From JBIKVP01 sp044356745 (GTDB taxonomy: Bacteria > Pseudomonadota > Alphaproteobacteria > Rhizobiales > Beijerinckiaceae): 28,627 nt of DNA. Each line of letters starts with the position of its first letter. Position 1 is the first letter of the stretch. The position numbers and the translations under genes were made by a program. Positions 17,074-24,474 of this stretch are shown piece after piece. The stretch spans positions 1-28,627 of the forward strand of contig JBIKVP010000022.1 of NCBI GenBank assembly GCA_044356745.1, read 5' to 3'. The notes below the pieces were generated by a model that was given only the letters and a program-made list of their open reading frames with translations, had not been told where the DNA came from and did not search any database.

Positions 17074-17868
17074 TTAGTGAACGGCTTTAATTTTTGAAAT
17101 AAAGTTTTTGCTTTTTTCGTGCTGAGGATTATCGAAGAACTCATTGGGTGTGTTGATTTCAACAATCTGTCCCTGATCCATAAGAACGACACGATCGGCG
17201 ACACGACGTGCAAAGCCCATTTCGTGTGTTACAACGATCATGGTCATCCCGTCTTCAGCAAGCTGAACCATTGTATCAAGCACTTCACCCACTGTTTCAG
17301 GATCAAGTGCCGAGGTTGGCTCATCGAACAACATGATTTTAGGCCCCATGCACAATGAACGCGCGATCGCAACACGTTGTTGTTGACCACCCGAAAGCTG
17401 CCCAGGAAATTTGTGTGCCTGCTCAGGAATGCGAACTTTCTTAAGAAAGTGCATCGCAATCTCTTCTGCATCTTTTTTGGGCATTTTCTTAACCCAGATC
17501 GGGGCAAGAGTAAGATTTTCCATAATCGTCAAATGTGGAAAGAGATTAAAGTGTTGGAACACCATCCCCACTTCACGACGAATACCATCAATCCGTTTGA
17601 GATCTTCCGTAAGCTCAACACCGTCAACGATGATCTGACCTGCCTGATGCTCTTCTAAGCGGTTGATACAGCGGATCATTGTTGATTTACCCGAGCCAGA
17701 CATGCCCAGAACAACCACCTTTTCACCGCGTTTTACGCTCAAATTCACATCACGCAACACATGGAATTCTCCATACCATTTGTTGACGTTGATCAATTCA
17801 ACCGCAATCTCCCCTTCAACAGGCTTGAGTTTGAGAAGTGAAGCTAGTTTGTTATTTTCACCTGACAT
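17074..17868 (-). CDS. aapP: General L-amino-acid ABC transporter, ATP-binding protein
   Basis: 264 residues, polar amino-acid ABC ATPase family. Walker A GMSGSGKST (55-63), Q-loop Gln105, signature LSGGQ (158-162), Walker B IMLFDE (178-183) with the D-loop SALD, and switch His215. The wording of the flanking motifs (GMVFQHFNLFPHLTIMENL, VVTHEMGFARRVADRV) is that of the AapP/GlnQ group. It is the last gene of aapJQMP, 9 bp after aapM, and ends at the bidirectional terminator. It drives uptake of a broad range of L-amino acids. Confidence 0.95.
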   Translation of the reverse strand: MSGENNKLASLLKLKPVEGEIAVELINVNKWYGEFHVLRDVNLSVKRGEKVVVLGMSGSGKSTMIRCINRLEEHQAGQIIVDGVELTEDLKRIDGIRREVGMVFQHFNLFPHLTIMENLTLAPIWVKKMPKKDAEEIAMHFLKKVRIPEQAHKFPGQLSGGQQQRVAIARSLCMGPKIMLFDEPTSALDPETVGEVLDTMVQLAEDGMTMIVVTHEMGFARRVADRVVLMDQGQIVEINTPNEFFDNPQHEKSKNFISKIKAVH

Positions 17869-17877
17869 GTTTTACAC

Positions 17878-19149
17878 TCACCGTTTGTGCCCTGTTGCAA
17901 GACGCTTTTCAATCGCGAGCGAATAGCGTGACATGCCCCAGCAGCAGATAAAATAGAAGATCGCAGCAAAGGCATAACCTGAGTTGCGGGTTGTTGGTGT
18001 TGCCCACGTTGGATCAACCAAAGTGGCCTCAACCGTTTTAAGAAGATCAAAAAGACCTACAATAAACACGAGTGTCGTATCTTTGAAGAGAGCGACGAAT
18101 GTATTGACAACACCCGGAATAACAATTTTGAGCGCTTGGGGCAAAATGATGAGACGCATCATCTGCCAGTAGCCAAGCCCAAGAGACATTGCCCCTTCAA
18201 ACTGACCTTTAGGCATTGCCTGAAGACCACCACGGACAATTTCAGCCATATAGGCGGAAGCAAACATCGCCACACCAACAAGAGCACGTAAAAGGCGATC
18301 AATTGTCACGCCTTCTGGAAGGAAGAACGGCAACATAGTATTTGCCATGAAGAGAACCGTGATTAACGGAACACCGCGCACAAATTCAATGAACGCTATA
18401 CTGAAGATGCGAACGGCGCGCATTTTGGATCGACGACCTAAGGCAAGTAAAACACCAAAAGGCAGAGAGAAAACGATACCAACAGAAGCCACCACCAGTG
18501 TGACCATGATCCCGCCCCAAAGGCTTGTTGTCACAGGCTCTAAGCCGACTGAAGACGCACCGGTCAATAGATAATAGACGGTAATTGGCATCAATACGAA
18601 GAAATAGAGCGCTCCAAATCCACGATACGGAATGAGAAAGCGAATAGCATTGTTTTCGCGCGTAATATCTTGTTTCTGTTCCTCTGTTGCATTTGCTGGA
18701 ATAGGCTTTTTAGGTTGCAACCACAACATCCACACAACACCAAAAGCGAACAAAGCAAATGATAGATTGACGCGCCAACGATGTTCAACAGGGTAAGAGC
18801 CATAAATAAAATAGTTCACACGATCAAATACATATGCCCAACATGCCCCTACAGGCCGCCCGACTTTTTCAGGTAAACACACATCACGATCAGAACCTGT
18901 CCATACGGCATCGATGATAAAGAATTTAATCATCGACGGAACGATCAGATATATAATGTAGATACTGATCAATGTCAGCGCAATATTGAGAGGACCAGAG
19001 AGCATGTTTTTACGAATCCATGCAACAGGTCCACTGACACTCGAAGGTGGCGGTAACTTTGGCGCTTCGCCTGAACGGATATATTTAAGAACAGTTTGCA
19101 TTTTTTGACCCGATGATGAAGAGGGGGGAAGAGTGTGATCTGTTGCCAT
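17878..19149 (-). CDS. aapM: General L-amino-acid ABC transporter, permease
   Basis: 423 residues, longer than simple amino-acid permeases, as usual for AapM. Several membrane segments occupy the N-terminal half (about 45-75, 125-145, 175-195). The HisM/GlnP-type permease domain then follows, with the EAA coupling motif EIVRGGLQAMPKGQFEGAMSLGLG, followed by RLIILPQALKIVIPG, in the last third. Co-directional with aapQ upstream (9-bp gap) and aapP downstream. Partner of AapQ in the inner membrane. Confidence 0.94.
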   Translation of the reverse strand: MATDHTLPPSSSSGQKMQTVLKYIRSGEAPKLPPPSSVSGPVAWIRKNMLSGPLNIALTLISIYIIYLIVPSMIKFFIIDAVWTGSDRDVCLPEKVGRPVGACWAYVFDRVNYFIYGSYPVEHRWRVNLSFALFAFGVVWMLWLQPKKPIPANATEEQKQDITRENNAIRFLIPYRGFGALYFFVLMPITVYYLLTGASSVGLEPVTTSLWGGIMVTLVVASVGIVFSLPFGVLLALGRRSKMRAVRIFSIAFIEFVRGVPLITVLFMANTMLPFFLPEGVTIDRLLRALVGVAMFASAYMAEIVRGGLQAMPKGQFEGAMSLGLGYWQMMRLIILPQALKIVIPGVVNTFVALFKDTTLVFIVGLFDLLKTVEATLVDPTWATPTTRNSGYAFAAIFYFICCWGMSRYSLAIEKRLATGHKR

Positions 19150-19158
19150 GATAAACTC

Positions 19159-20379
19159 CTAACGCTCCACAATCTTCATTTTCTCGTTGTACAAATTCAT
19201 GAGGTAAGACGTGATCAGGCTGAGAAGAAGAAACACTGCCATAGTAATACCAATCACCTCAATCGCTTGTCCTGTTTGGTTGAGAACTGTTCCTGCAAAA
19301 ACTTGCACAAGATCAGGGTAACCAATCGCTACACCAAGTGTCGAATTTTTCGCTAAGTTAAGATACTGACTTGTCAAAGGTGGAATAATGACACGCATCG
19401 CTTGCGGTACAACAACAAGATTCAGCGTGTGTTTATGTTTAAGTCCAATTGATTCAGCAGCTTCAGTTTGTCCTTTAGAGACTGCCATAATACCTGAGCG
19501 CACTACCTCGGCGATAAAGCCTGCCGTATATGTCACAAGACCTAAAAGTAATGCAAACAATTCAGGAATAACTTGAATACCGCCTGAGTAATTAAATCCA
19601 GAAAGTTTTGGATAATTGAGTGTTACAGGTTGCCCTGCCACAAAAAAGGCTAAAACAGGCAGTCCTATGATAAGTCCAAGAGCTGCCCAACCTGAAGGAA
19701 ACTGTTGACCTGTAGCCATTTGGCGAACGTGTGCCCAGCGTGCGATGGCAATAGCTGCAACAACAGCGACCCCTAGTGCGATCCAAATAAGACCAGAGCC
19801 TTCACCAAAGATCGGTTGAGGAGTAAATAAACCACGATTATTGAGGAAGAAACCACCACCAAAAACAAAGGAATCACGGGGTGACGGAAGCGGCTTTAAA
19901 ACTGCATTGTACCAGAAGAAGAGTTGTAGCAAGAGAGGCAAGTTGCGGATCATTTCAACATAAATCATAGCCATTTGGGCAATGATCCAGTTGCGCGACA
20001 AGCGTGCAATACCAACTGTAAAGCCTAAGAGCGTTGCAAAAATAACGCCCACAAAAGCAACCAGAAGCGTATTTGTTAATCCAACCCAAAAAGCACGGCC
20101 GTACGTTGATGTTAAATCATATGGGATAAGTGTCTGGCTGATTGCGAAACCCGCTGGATTGTTCCAAAAACCAAGACCCGTTGCAATTTTTGCTGCGCGC
20201 AAGTTTGCAATCGCGTTTGTTGCGGCTGCATAAAACAGATACGCGACAACGATGATCAGAAGAGTTTGGAAAAAATAACTGCGGAGCCGAGGATCATAAA
20301 GGGGTGATACCTTGGCAGACGTTTGGGCTGAATCACTCGACACGGTCATGTCCTCACAAGCAGAATCTCGGGTGCTCAT
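19159..20379 (-). CDS. aapQ: General L-amino-acid ABC transporter, permease
   Basis: 406 residues with about eight membrane segments and the EAA motif EVVRSGIMAVSKGQTEAAESIGLK followed by NLVVVPQAMRVIIPP. A large periplasmic insert between the early segments is typical of AapQ. The start is uncertain: the ATG at 20379 has no evident Shine-Dalgarno, and Met11 (ATG at 20347-20349) has GAGGA immediately before it, too close to be ideal. It lies 108 bp downstream of aapJ, separated by a terminator-like hairpin. Confidence 0.94.
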   Translation of the reverse strand: MSTRDSACEDMTVSSDSAQTSAKVSPLYDPRLRSYFFQTLLIIVVAYLFYAAATNAIANLRAAKIATGLGFWNNPAGFAISQTLIPYDLTSTYGRAFWVGLTNTLLVAFVGVIFATLLGFTVGIARLSRNWIIAQMAMIYVEMIRNLPLLLQLFFWYNAVLKPLPSPRDSFVFGGGFFLNNRGLFTPQPIFGEGSGLIWIALGVAVVAAIAIARWAHVRQMATGQQFPSGWAALGLIIGLPVLAFFVAGQPVTLNYPKLSGFNYSGGIQVIPELFALLLGLVTYTAGFIAEVVRSGIMAVSKGQTEAAESIGLKHKHTLNLVVVPQAMRVIIPPLTSQYLNLAKNSTLGVAIGYPDLVQVFAGTVLNQTGQAIEVIGITMAVFLLLSLITSYLMNLYNEKMKIVER

Positions 20380-20447
20380 TTAAAAAAGGCACACTCAAGA
20401 AGGGCACGGAATTACAAAAATAAAAGGGATTGTGTTGTATAACACAT

Positions 20448-20479
20448 AAAAAAGGGCTGCTGGGATTACCAACAGCCCT
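20448..20479 (-). terminator. Intercistronic terminator-like hairpin between aapJ and aapQ
   Basis: On the minus strand AGGGCTGTTGG (complement of 20469-20479) pairs with CCAGCAGCCCT (complement of 20453-20463) as an 11-bp stem with one G-U pair and a 5-nt loop. It is followed by a run of T (A-tract 20448-20453). It starts 8 nt after the aapJ stop. This looks like a partial terminator or 3' stabiliser that would make aapJ message more abundant than aapQMP, as is common for genes of periplasmic binding proteins. Confidence 0.85.
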
Positions 20480-20487
20480 GATTAAGC

Positions 20488-21516
20488 TTAGCGGATTGGT
20501 GCACCGTATTGCAAGCCACCTTTAGTCCAAAGAGCATTTTGTCCACGACGGATTTTCAAGCGAGAAGCTTGACCGACGTTACGCTCGTAAGACTCACCGT
20601 AGTTACCAACGGTTTTGATGATGCGGTATGCCCAATCATTTGGGAGACCCATTGCTTCACCGAATTTACCTTCAACACCGAGAAGACGCTTGATTTCAGG
20701 ATTTTCTGATTTCAGCATCTGATCAACGTTATCTTTTGTAACACCCAGCTCTTCAGCATTGAGCATCGCGATGTGTGCATAACGGACAACGTCACCCCAT
20801 TGGCTATCACCGTGACGAACGGCTGCACCCAAAGGCTCTTTACTGATAATGTCTGGAAGAATGACGTGATCGTCTGGATTTGTCAGTTTCAAACGCTCAG
20901 CATAAAGGCCTGATGCATCTGTTGTGTACACGTCGCAACGACCAGCATCATAAGCTTTAACAGCTTCATCAGCTGTTCCGAATACAACAGGCTGGAACGT
21001 CATTTTGTTTGTGCGGAAATAATCTGCAACGTTCAGCTCGGTTGTTGTGCCTTGCTGTGCGCAGATTGATGCACCATTAAGTTCAAGCGCAGAAGAAGCG
21101 CCTTGCTTTTTACGCACCATGAAGCCTTGGCCATCATAGTAATTGATTGCTGGAAAATCCAAACCAAGCTGCGTATCGCGAGAAAGTGTCTGTGTTGAGT
21201 TACGAGCCAGAACGTCAATTTCACCTGACTGAAGCGCGGTGAAACGATCTTTTGCTGACAGAGGAATAAACTTCACTTTTTCAGCATCGCCGAAAATAGC
21301 AGCGGCAACAGCGCGACAAAGATCAACATCAAGACCTGACCATTTTCCTTGTGCATCAGGAACACCAAAGCCAGCTAGACCAGCGTTTGAACCACACTGT
21401 AGTGTGCCGCGTGTTTTAACTGTATTGAGTGTGTTTGATGATGGTTGTGCGTTCGCTGTTGTAGCGGCAACTATAGCTGCAACACCAAGAGCAATCGAAG
21501 TGATCGATTTCTTCAT
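20488..21516 (-). CDS. aapJ: General L-amino-acid ABC transporter, periplasmic binding protein
   Basis: 342 residues. Signal peptide (basic KK, hydrophobic 6-20) cleaved near ANA-Q at 23-24. The mature part is a type II periplasmic binding protein of the AapJ/BztA group: LNTVKTRGTLQCGSNAGLAGF, GLDVDLCRAVAAAIFGD, FTALQSGEIDVLARN and CAQQGTTTELNVADYF are family hallmarks. It binds L-amino acids in the periplasm and delivers them to AapQM. ATG at 21516 with GGGAG about 10 nt upstream. First gene of the operon, divergent from metC, with a structured leader. Confidence 0.96.
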   Translation of the reverse strand: MKKSITSIALGVAAIVAATTANAQPSSNTLNTVKTRGTLQCGSNAGLAGFGVPDAQGKWSGLDVDLCRAVAAAIFGDAEKVKFIPLSAKDRFTALQSGEIDVLARNSTQTLSRDTQLGLDFPAINYYDGQGFMVRKKQGASSALELNGASICAQQGTTTELNVADYFRTNKMTFQPVVFGTADEAVKAYDAGRCDVYTTDASGLYAERLKLTNPDDHVILPDIISKEPLGAAVRHGDSQWGDVVRYAHIAMLNAEELGVTKDNVDQMLKSENPEIKRLLGVEGKFGEAMGLPNDWAYRIIKTVGNYGESYERNVGQASRLKIRRGQNALWTKGGLQYGAPIR

Positions 21517-21573
21517 GACTGATTGAACTCCCTAAAAGTATTTTGTGACATGCACGACATGTGCAGACATGCT

Positions 21574-21604
21574 GCTGCTCGCTATCCCAGAATAGTGAGG
21601 CAGC
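21574..21604 (-). other. Stem-loop in the aapJ leader
   Basis: 21574-21585 and 21592-21604 pair over about 11-12 positions around a 6-nt loop. On the aapJ strand the stem contains one bulged C and one A-C mismatch, so it is imperfect there. It lies about 60-90 nt upstream of the aapJ ATG and has no T-run, so it is a leader structure or protein site rather than a terminator. Confidence 0.35.
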
Positions 21605-21657
21605 CCGATGGATCACCACGATGTTATTAATCTTTCGTTTACACCTGTGGCGTTTGT

Positions 21658-21687
21658 ATGGAATGCGACTTTGTCTCTCAGGTCAAG
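21658..21687 (-). promoter_or_regulatory. Possible aapJ promoter
   Basis: On the minus strand CTTGACC (21681-21687) followed after 17 bases by TTCCAT (21658-21663). The -35 matches the CTTGAC form common in Hyphomicrobiales, but the -10 is poor. The position, about 140 bp ahead of aapJ, would leave the stem-loop within the transcript. Confidence 0.3.
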
Positions 21688-21919
21688 ACAAAAAAATGAA
21701 AATTTAAAAATTAACACAATTTTTAAGTTACATTTGACTTTACTCACATTTTTAAATGGGAGAATTTTAGTCTCATAAAATGACGAGGCTATATGTTTTG
21801 AAAATAAAAAAATCCATATTTTTAAGACAATAACGCTTGTTGCAGCTTCATTTTTTACACTAGGCTTCACTGGCTCAACAGCGTGTTTAATCCTTTTAAA
21901 ACTGTTTGGAAGTGTTTTT

Positions 21920-23125
21920 ATGTCAGATCATAGTAATTTTAAAAATGATTATTCACATGGCATATCAACGCGTTGTGTGAATGCGGCTCGCAAAACGGAT
22001 GAACAGTTCGGTTTTATTAATACCCCAATTTATCGTGGCTCTACAGTTTTGTTTCCTTCAATGGAAGCGCTTCTTAAGAATGAAAATGATTACACCTATG
22101 CGACTAAGGGTACACCTACTATACGCGCGCTTGAAGAGGCTTGGACTGAACTGACACAGGCCAGAGGAAGCGTGATCACGTCGTCCGGATTATCAGCCTG
22201 TGCACTTGCATTACTCTCATGTTTAAGTACTGGCGATCACCTGCTGATAAGCGATTCGGTTTATGAGCCGACACGCCAGTTCTGCGACCGTGTTCTCAAA
22301 CGCATGGGGATTACCACCACATACTATCCACCGCTGATCGGCGCTGGGATAAAAGAGATGTTCCAAGATAATACGAAAGCGGTTTTCACCGAATCACCTG
22401 GCTCACAAACTTTTGAAATTCAGGATATTCCCGCGATTGCTGATGTGGCTCATGCACACAATGCGATGGTCTTGCTTGACAACACATGGGCAACGCCGCT
22501 GTTTTTTTCTCCTCATGAGAAGGGTGTTGATCTAGCCATTGACGCTGGCACCAAATATTTAGGCGGTCACTCAGACATTCTTCTGGGTCAGATTTCAGCC
22601 AGTGAGAAAGCATGGCCCATGCTGCGGCGTACTTTCGATGCTTTTGCCATGTGCGCTGGACCAGAAGATGCATTTCTTGCCTTAAGAGGCTTGCGCACTT
22701 TGCCTTTACGTATACGAGAATCTGAAAGACAGGGATTGCGAATTGCAACATGGCTCAAAGCACGCCCAGAAGTTTCAAAAGTACTTCACCCTGCCCTGCC
22801 CGATTGCCCCGGACACGATGTGTGGAAGCGCGACTTTAAGGGATCAACAGGATTATTTTCAGTGATTCTCAAACCCGTTACGATGGATGCGCTCGCTGCG
22901 ATGCTCGACGGTCTTAAGCTCTTTGGCATGGGTTACTCATGGGGCGGGTATAGTAGTCTTGTTATCCCTTTTGATATTCGCGCTTCGCGTACATCGGAAC
23001 GCTGGGTATCGGAAGGACCATGTTTACGCTTTCAAATTGGCTTAGAGGATGCGGATGACCTTGAAGCCGATCTCATGCAAGGGTTTGAGCGCTTGAATGC
23101 TCATGCAGGACATACATCATCATGA
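21920..23125 (+). CDS. metC: Cystathionine beta-lyase (methionine biosynthesis)
   Basis: 401 residues, Cys/Met-metabolism PLP enzyme family. The PLP lysine is Lys212 in AGTKYLGGHSDILLG, and the residue holding the pyridine nitrogen is Asp187 in LLDNTWATP. TSSGLSACALALL (88-100) and YATKGTPT (60-67) are typical of the group. The length and the GHSD wording match alphaproteobacterial MetC, which splits cystathionine into homocysteine, pyruvate and ammonia in the cytoplasm; other lyases of this fold cannot be fully excluded. ATG with GGAAG 8 nt upstream. It diverges from aapJ, a pairing I recall from Rhizobium and relatives. Its stop overlaps the deoB start by 4 bp. Confidence 0.93.
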   Translation: MSDHSNFKNDYSHGISTRCVNAARKTDEQFGFINTPIYRGSTVLFPSMEALLKNENDYTYATKGTPTIRALEEAWTELTQARGSVITSSGLSACALALLSCLSTGDHLLISDSVYEPTRQFCDRVLKRMGITTTYYPPLIGAGIKEMFQDNTKAVFTESPGSQTFEIQDIPAIADVAHAHNAMVLLDNTWATPLFFSPHEKGVDLAIDAGTKYLGGHSDILLGQISASEKAWPMLRRTFDAFAMCAGPEDAFLALRGLRTLPLRIRESERQGLRIATWLKARPEVSKVLHPALPDCPGHDVWKRDFKGSTGLFSVILKPVTMDALAAMLDGLKLFGMGYSWGGYSSLVIPFDIRASRTSERWVSEGPCLRFQIGLEDADDLEADLMQGFERLNAHAGHTSS

Positions 23126-24315
23126 GCCGTGTACTGCTCATCGTACTTGATTCTGTCGGGATTGGTGGAGCCGAAGATGCAGCGCACTATGGTGATGAAG
23201 GCGCTGACACTGTTGGACATATTGCACAAGAATGCGCGGCAAGACGTGCTGACAAACAAGGCGTACGCTCTGGAGCGCTGTATTTGCCAAATCTTGCAAG
23301 CCTTGGATTGATCGAAGCATGCACTGCATCAACGGGGAGACGCCCCCCAATCATTCCTGTTGCTGCTCCTCTCAAGGGGCTATGGGGTTATGGAGTTGAA
23401 ACATCTGTTGGAAAAGATACGCCTTCAGGCCATTATGAAATTGCGGGTGTGCCTGTGCTTGAAGCATGGGGCACTTTTCCAAACATATATCCAGCATTTC
23501 CCCCCTCGCTCACTAACGTGCTTATGAATGAAGCAGGTTTAACAGGTTTACTGGCAAACTCCCACGCTTCGGGTACGCAAATCATTGATGACTTAGGTGA
23601 ACTGCACATCAAAACAGGATACCCGATCATTTACACCTCGGTTGATAGTGTTGTGCAAATTGCGGCACATGAAGAGGGTTTTGGTTTAGAACGTTTATAT
23701 AATGTATGCCGCATTGCGCGACGATTGTGTGACCCGCTACGCGTGGGGCGAGTGATTGCACGCCCATTTATTGGCTCGGTGGAAACAGGCTTTAAACGCA
23801 CAGGAAACCGTCGTGATTTTGCGATGCCGCCCCCTGCCCCAACGCTCCTTGATCATTTAACACAAGCAGGGCGCGACGTCATAACGGTGGGTAAAATCGG
23901 TGATATTTTCGCACATCGCGGTACAGGAACTGAAATACGGGCACACGGCAACGATCATGTGCTTGATGCAACACTTCAGGCATTCAAAGGGTTTGCGGAC
24001 GGCGGTTTGGTTTTTGCAAACTTGCTCGATTTTGATACTGAATATGGCCATCGACGTGATGTGCTGGGTTATGCACACGCGCTCGAATCTTTTGATAAGC
24101 GCATACCTGATATTTGGAGTGTTTTGAAAGATGGCGATACCGCTATCATTACCGCTGATCACGGCAATGATCCGACATGGCAAGGCACAGATCACACCCG
24201 CGAACATGTTCCAATTCTCATATTTGGCTCGCACATTCAGGCTGGAAGCATCGGTCGTCGCGAAACGTTAGCGGACATTAGTGGTTTTATAAAAGAAGCA
24301 CTTGGAATGATTTAA
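23122..24315 (+). CDS. deoB: Phosphopentomutase
   Basis: 397 residues, normal length. Interconverts (deoxy)ribose-1-phosphate and -5-phosphate in nucleoside salvage; cytoplasmic, Mn-dependent. Alkaline-phosphatase superfamily motifs are present: the metal ligand Asp10 in VLDSVGIGG, the phosphorylated Thr100 in GKDTPSGH, DFDTEYGHRRD (the Asp and His ligands), and TADHGNDPTWQGTDHTREHVP near the C-terminus. It starts at the ATG overlapping the TGA of metC (ATGA), so it is translationally coupled. No other deo genes are nearby. Its known Mn requirement is of note given the sit operon in the same window, though no link is implied. Confidence 0.96.
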   Translation: MSRVLLIVLDSVGIGGAEDAAHYGDEGADTVGHIAQECAARRADKQGVRSGALYLPNLASLGLIEACTASTGRRPPIIPVAAPLKGLWGYGVETSVGKDTPSGHYEIAGVPVLEAWGTFPNIYPAFPPSLTNVLMNEAGLTGLLANSHASGTQIIDDLGELHIKTGYPIIYTSVDSVVQIAAHEEGFGLERLYNVCRIARRLCDPLRVGRVIARPFIGSVETGFKRTGNRRDFAMPPPAPTLLDHLTQAGRDVITVGKIGDIFAHRGTGTEIRAHGNDHVLDATLQAFKGFADGGLVFANLLDFDTEYGHRRDVLGYAHALESFDKRIPDIWSVLKDGDTAIITADHGNDPTWQGTDHTREHVPILIFGSHIQAGSIGRRETLADISGFIKEALGMI

Positions 24316-24345
24316 AAAATATTTAATAATCTTTAATTGCTAAAT

Positions 24346-24417
24346 AAATACGCGTAACGGCTGCATATCTATAGCTTAGCAAAGAATAAGATGTTTAAAA
24401 AAGAAATACGCGCAACG
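24346..24417. repeat. Pair of 14-bp near-identical direct repeats in the deoB-pyrC gap
   Basis: AAATACGCGTAACG (24346-24359) recurs as AAATACGCGCAACG (24404-24417), 13 of 14 bases equal, 58 bp apart, between two convergent genes. No function is recognised. A weak hairpin (GCAAC with GTTGC) near 24412-24430, followed on the minus strand by a T-rich stretch, may help end the pyrC transcript. Confidence 0.35.
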
Positions 24418-24474
24418 TAACTCCTGTTGCAATCGATAAAATGAAGCAGATTTTACTATCGGAGTGTAATAATA

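Larger units (their letters stand above)
21517..21919. other. 403-bp divergent intergenic region between aapJ and metC
   Basis: No gene is supported here. The aapJ-proximal 90 bp is of normal composition and holds the three GACATG repeats (21547-21571) and a stem-loop (21574-21604). The part from about 21690 to 21820 is very AT-rich and contains a 9-bp inverted repeat, TTAAAAATT (21704-21712) and AATTTTTAA (21718-21726). No known riboswitch (for example SAM-II) was recognised ahead of metC. Confidence 0.6.

Noticed and set aside
21416..21619. Possible small peptide overlapping the aapJ start on the same strand
   Set aside because: Mostly inside aapJ in another frame, no Shine-Dalgarno, and not rich in any one amino acid as an attenuator leader would be.
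21704..21726. AT-rich 9-bp inverted repeat as an operator between aapJ and metC
   Set aside because: Made only of A and T in a very AT-rich stretch, where such symmetry is expected by chance; kept only as a note in the intergenic entry.
21800..21919. SAM-type riboswitch ahead of metC
   Set aside because: No conserved core or pseudoknot pattern of SAM-I or SAM-II could be recognised in the leader.
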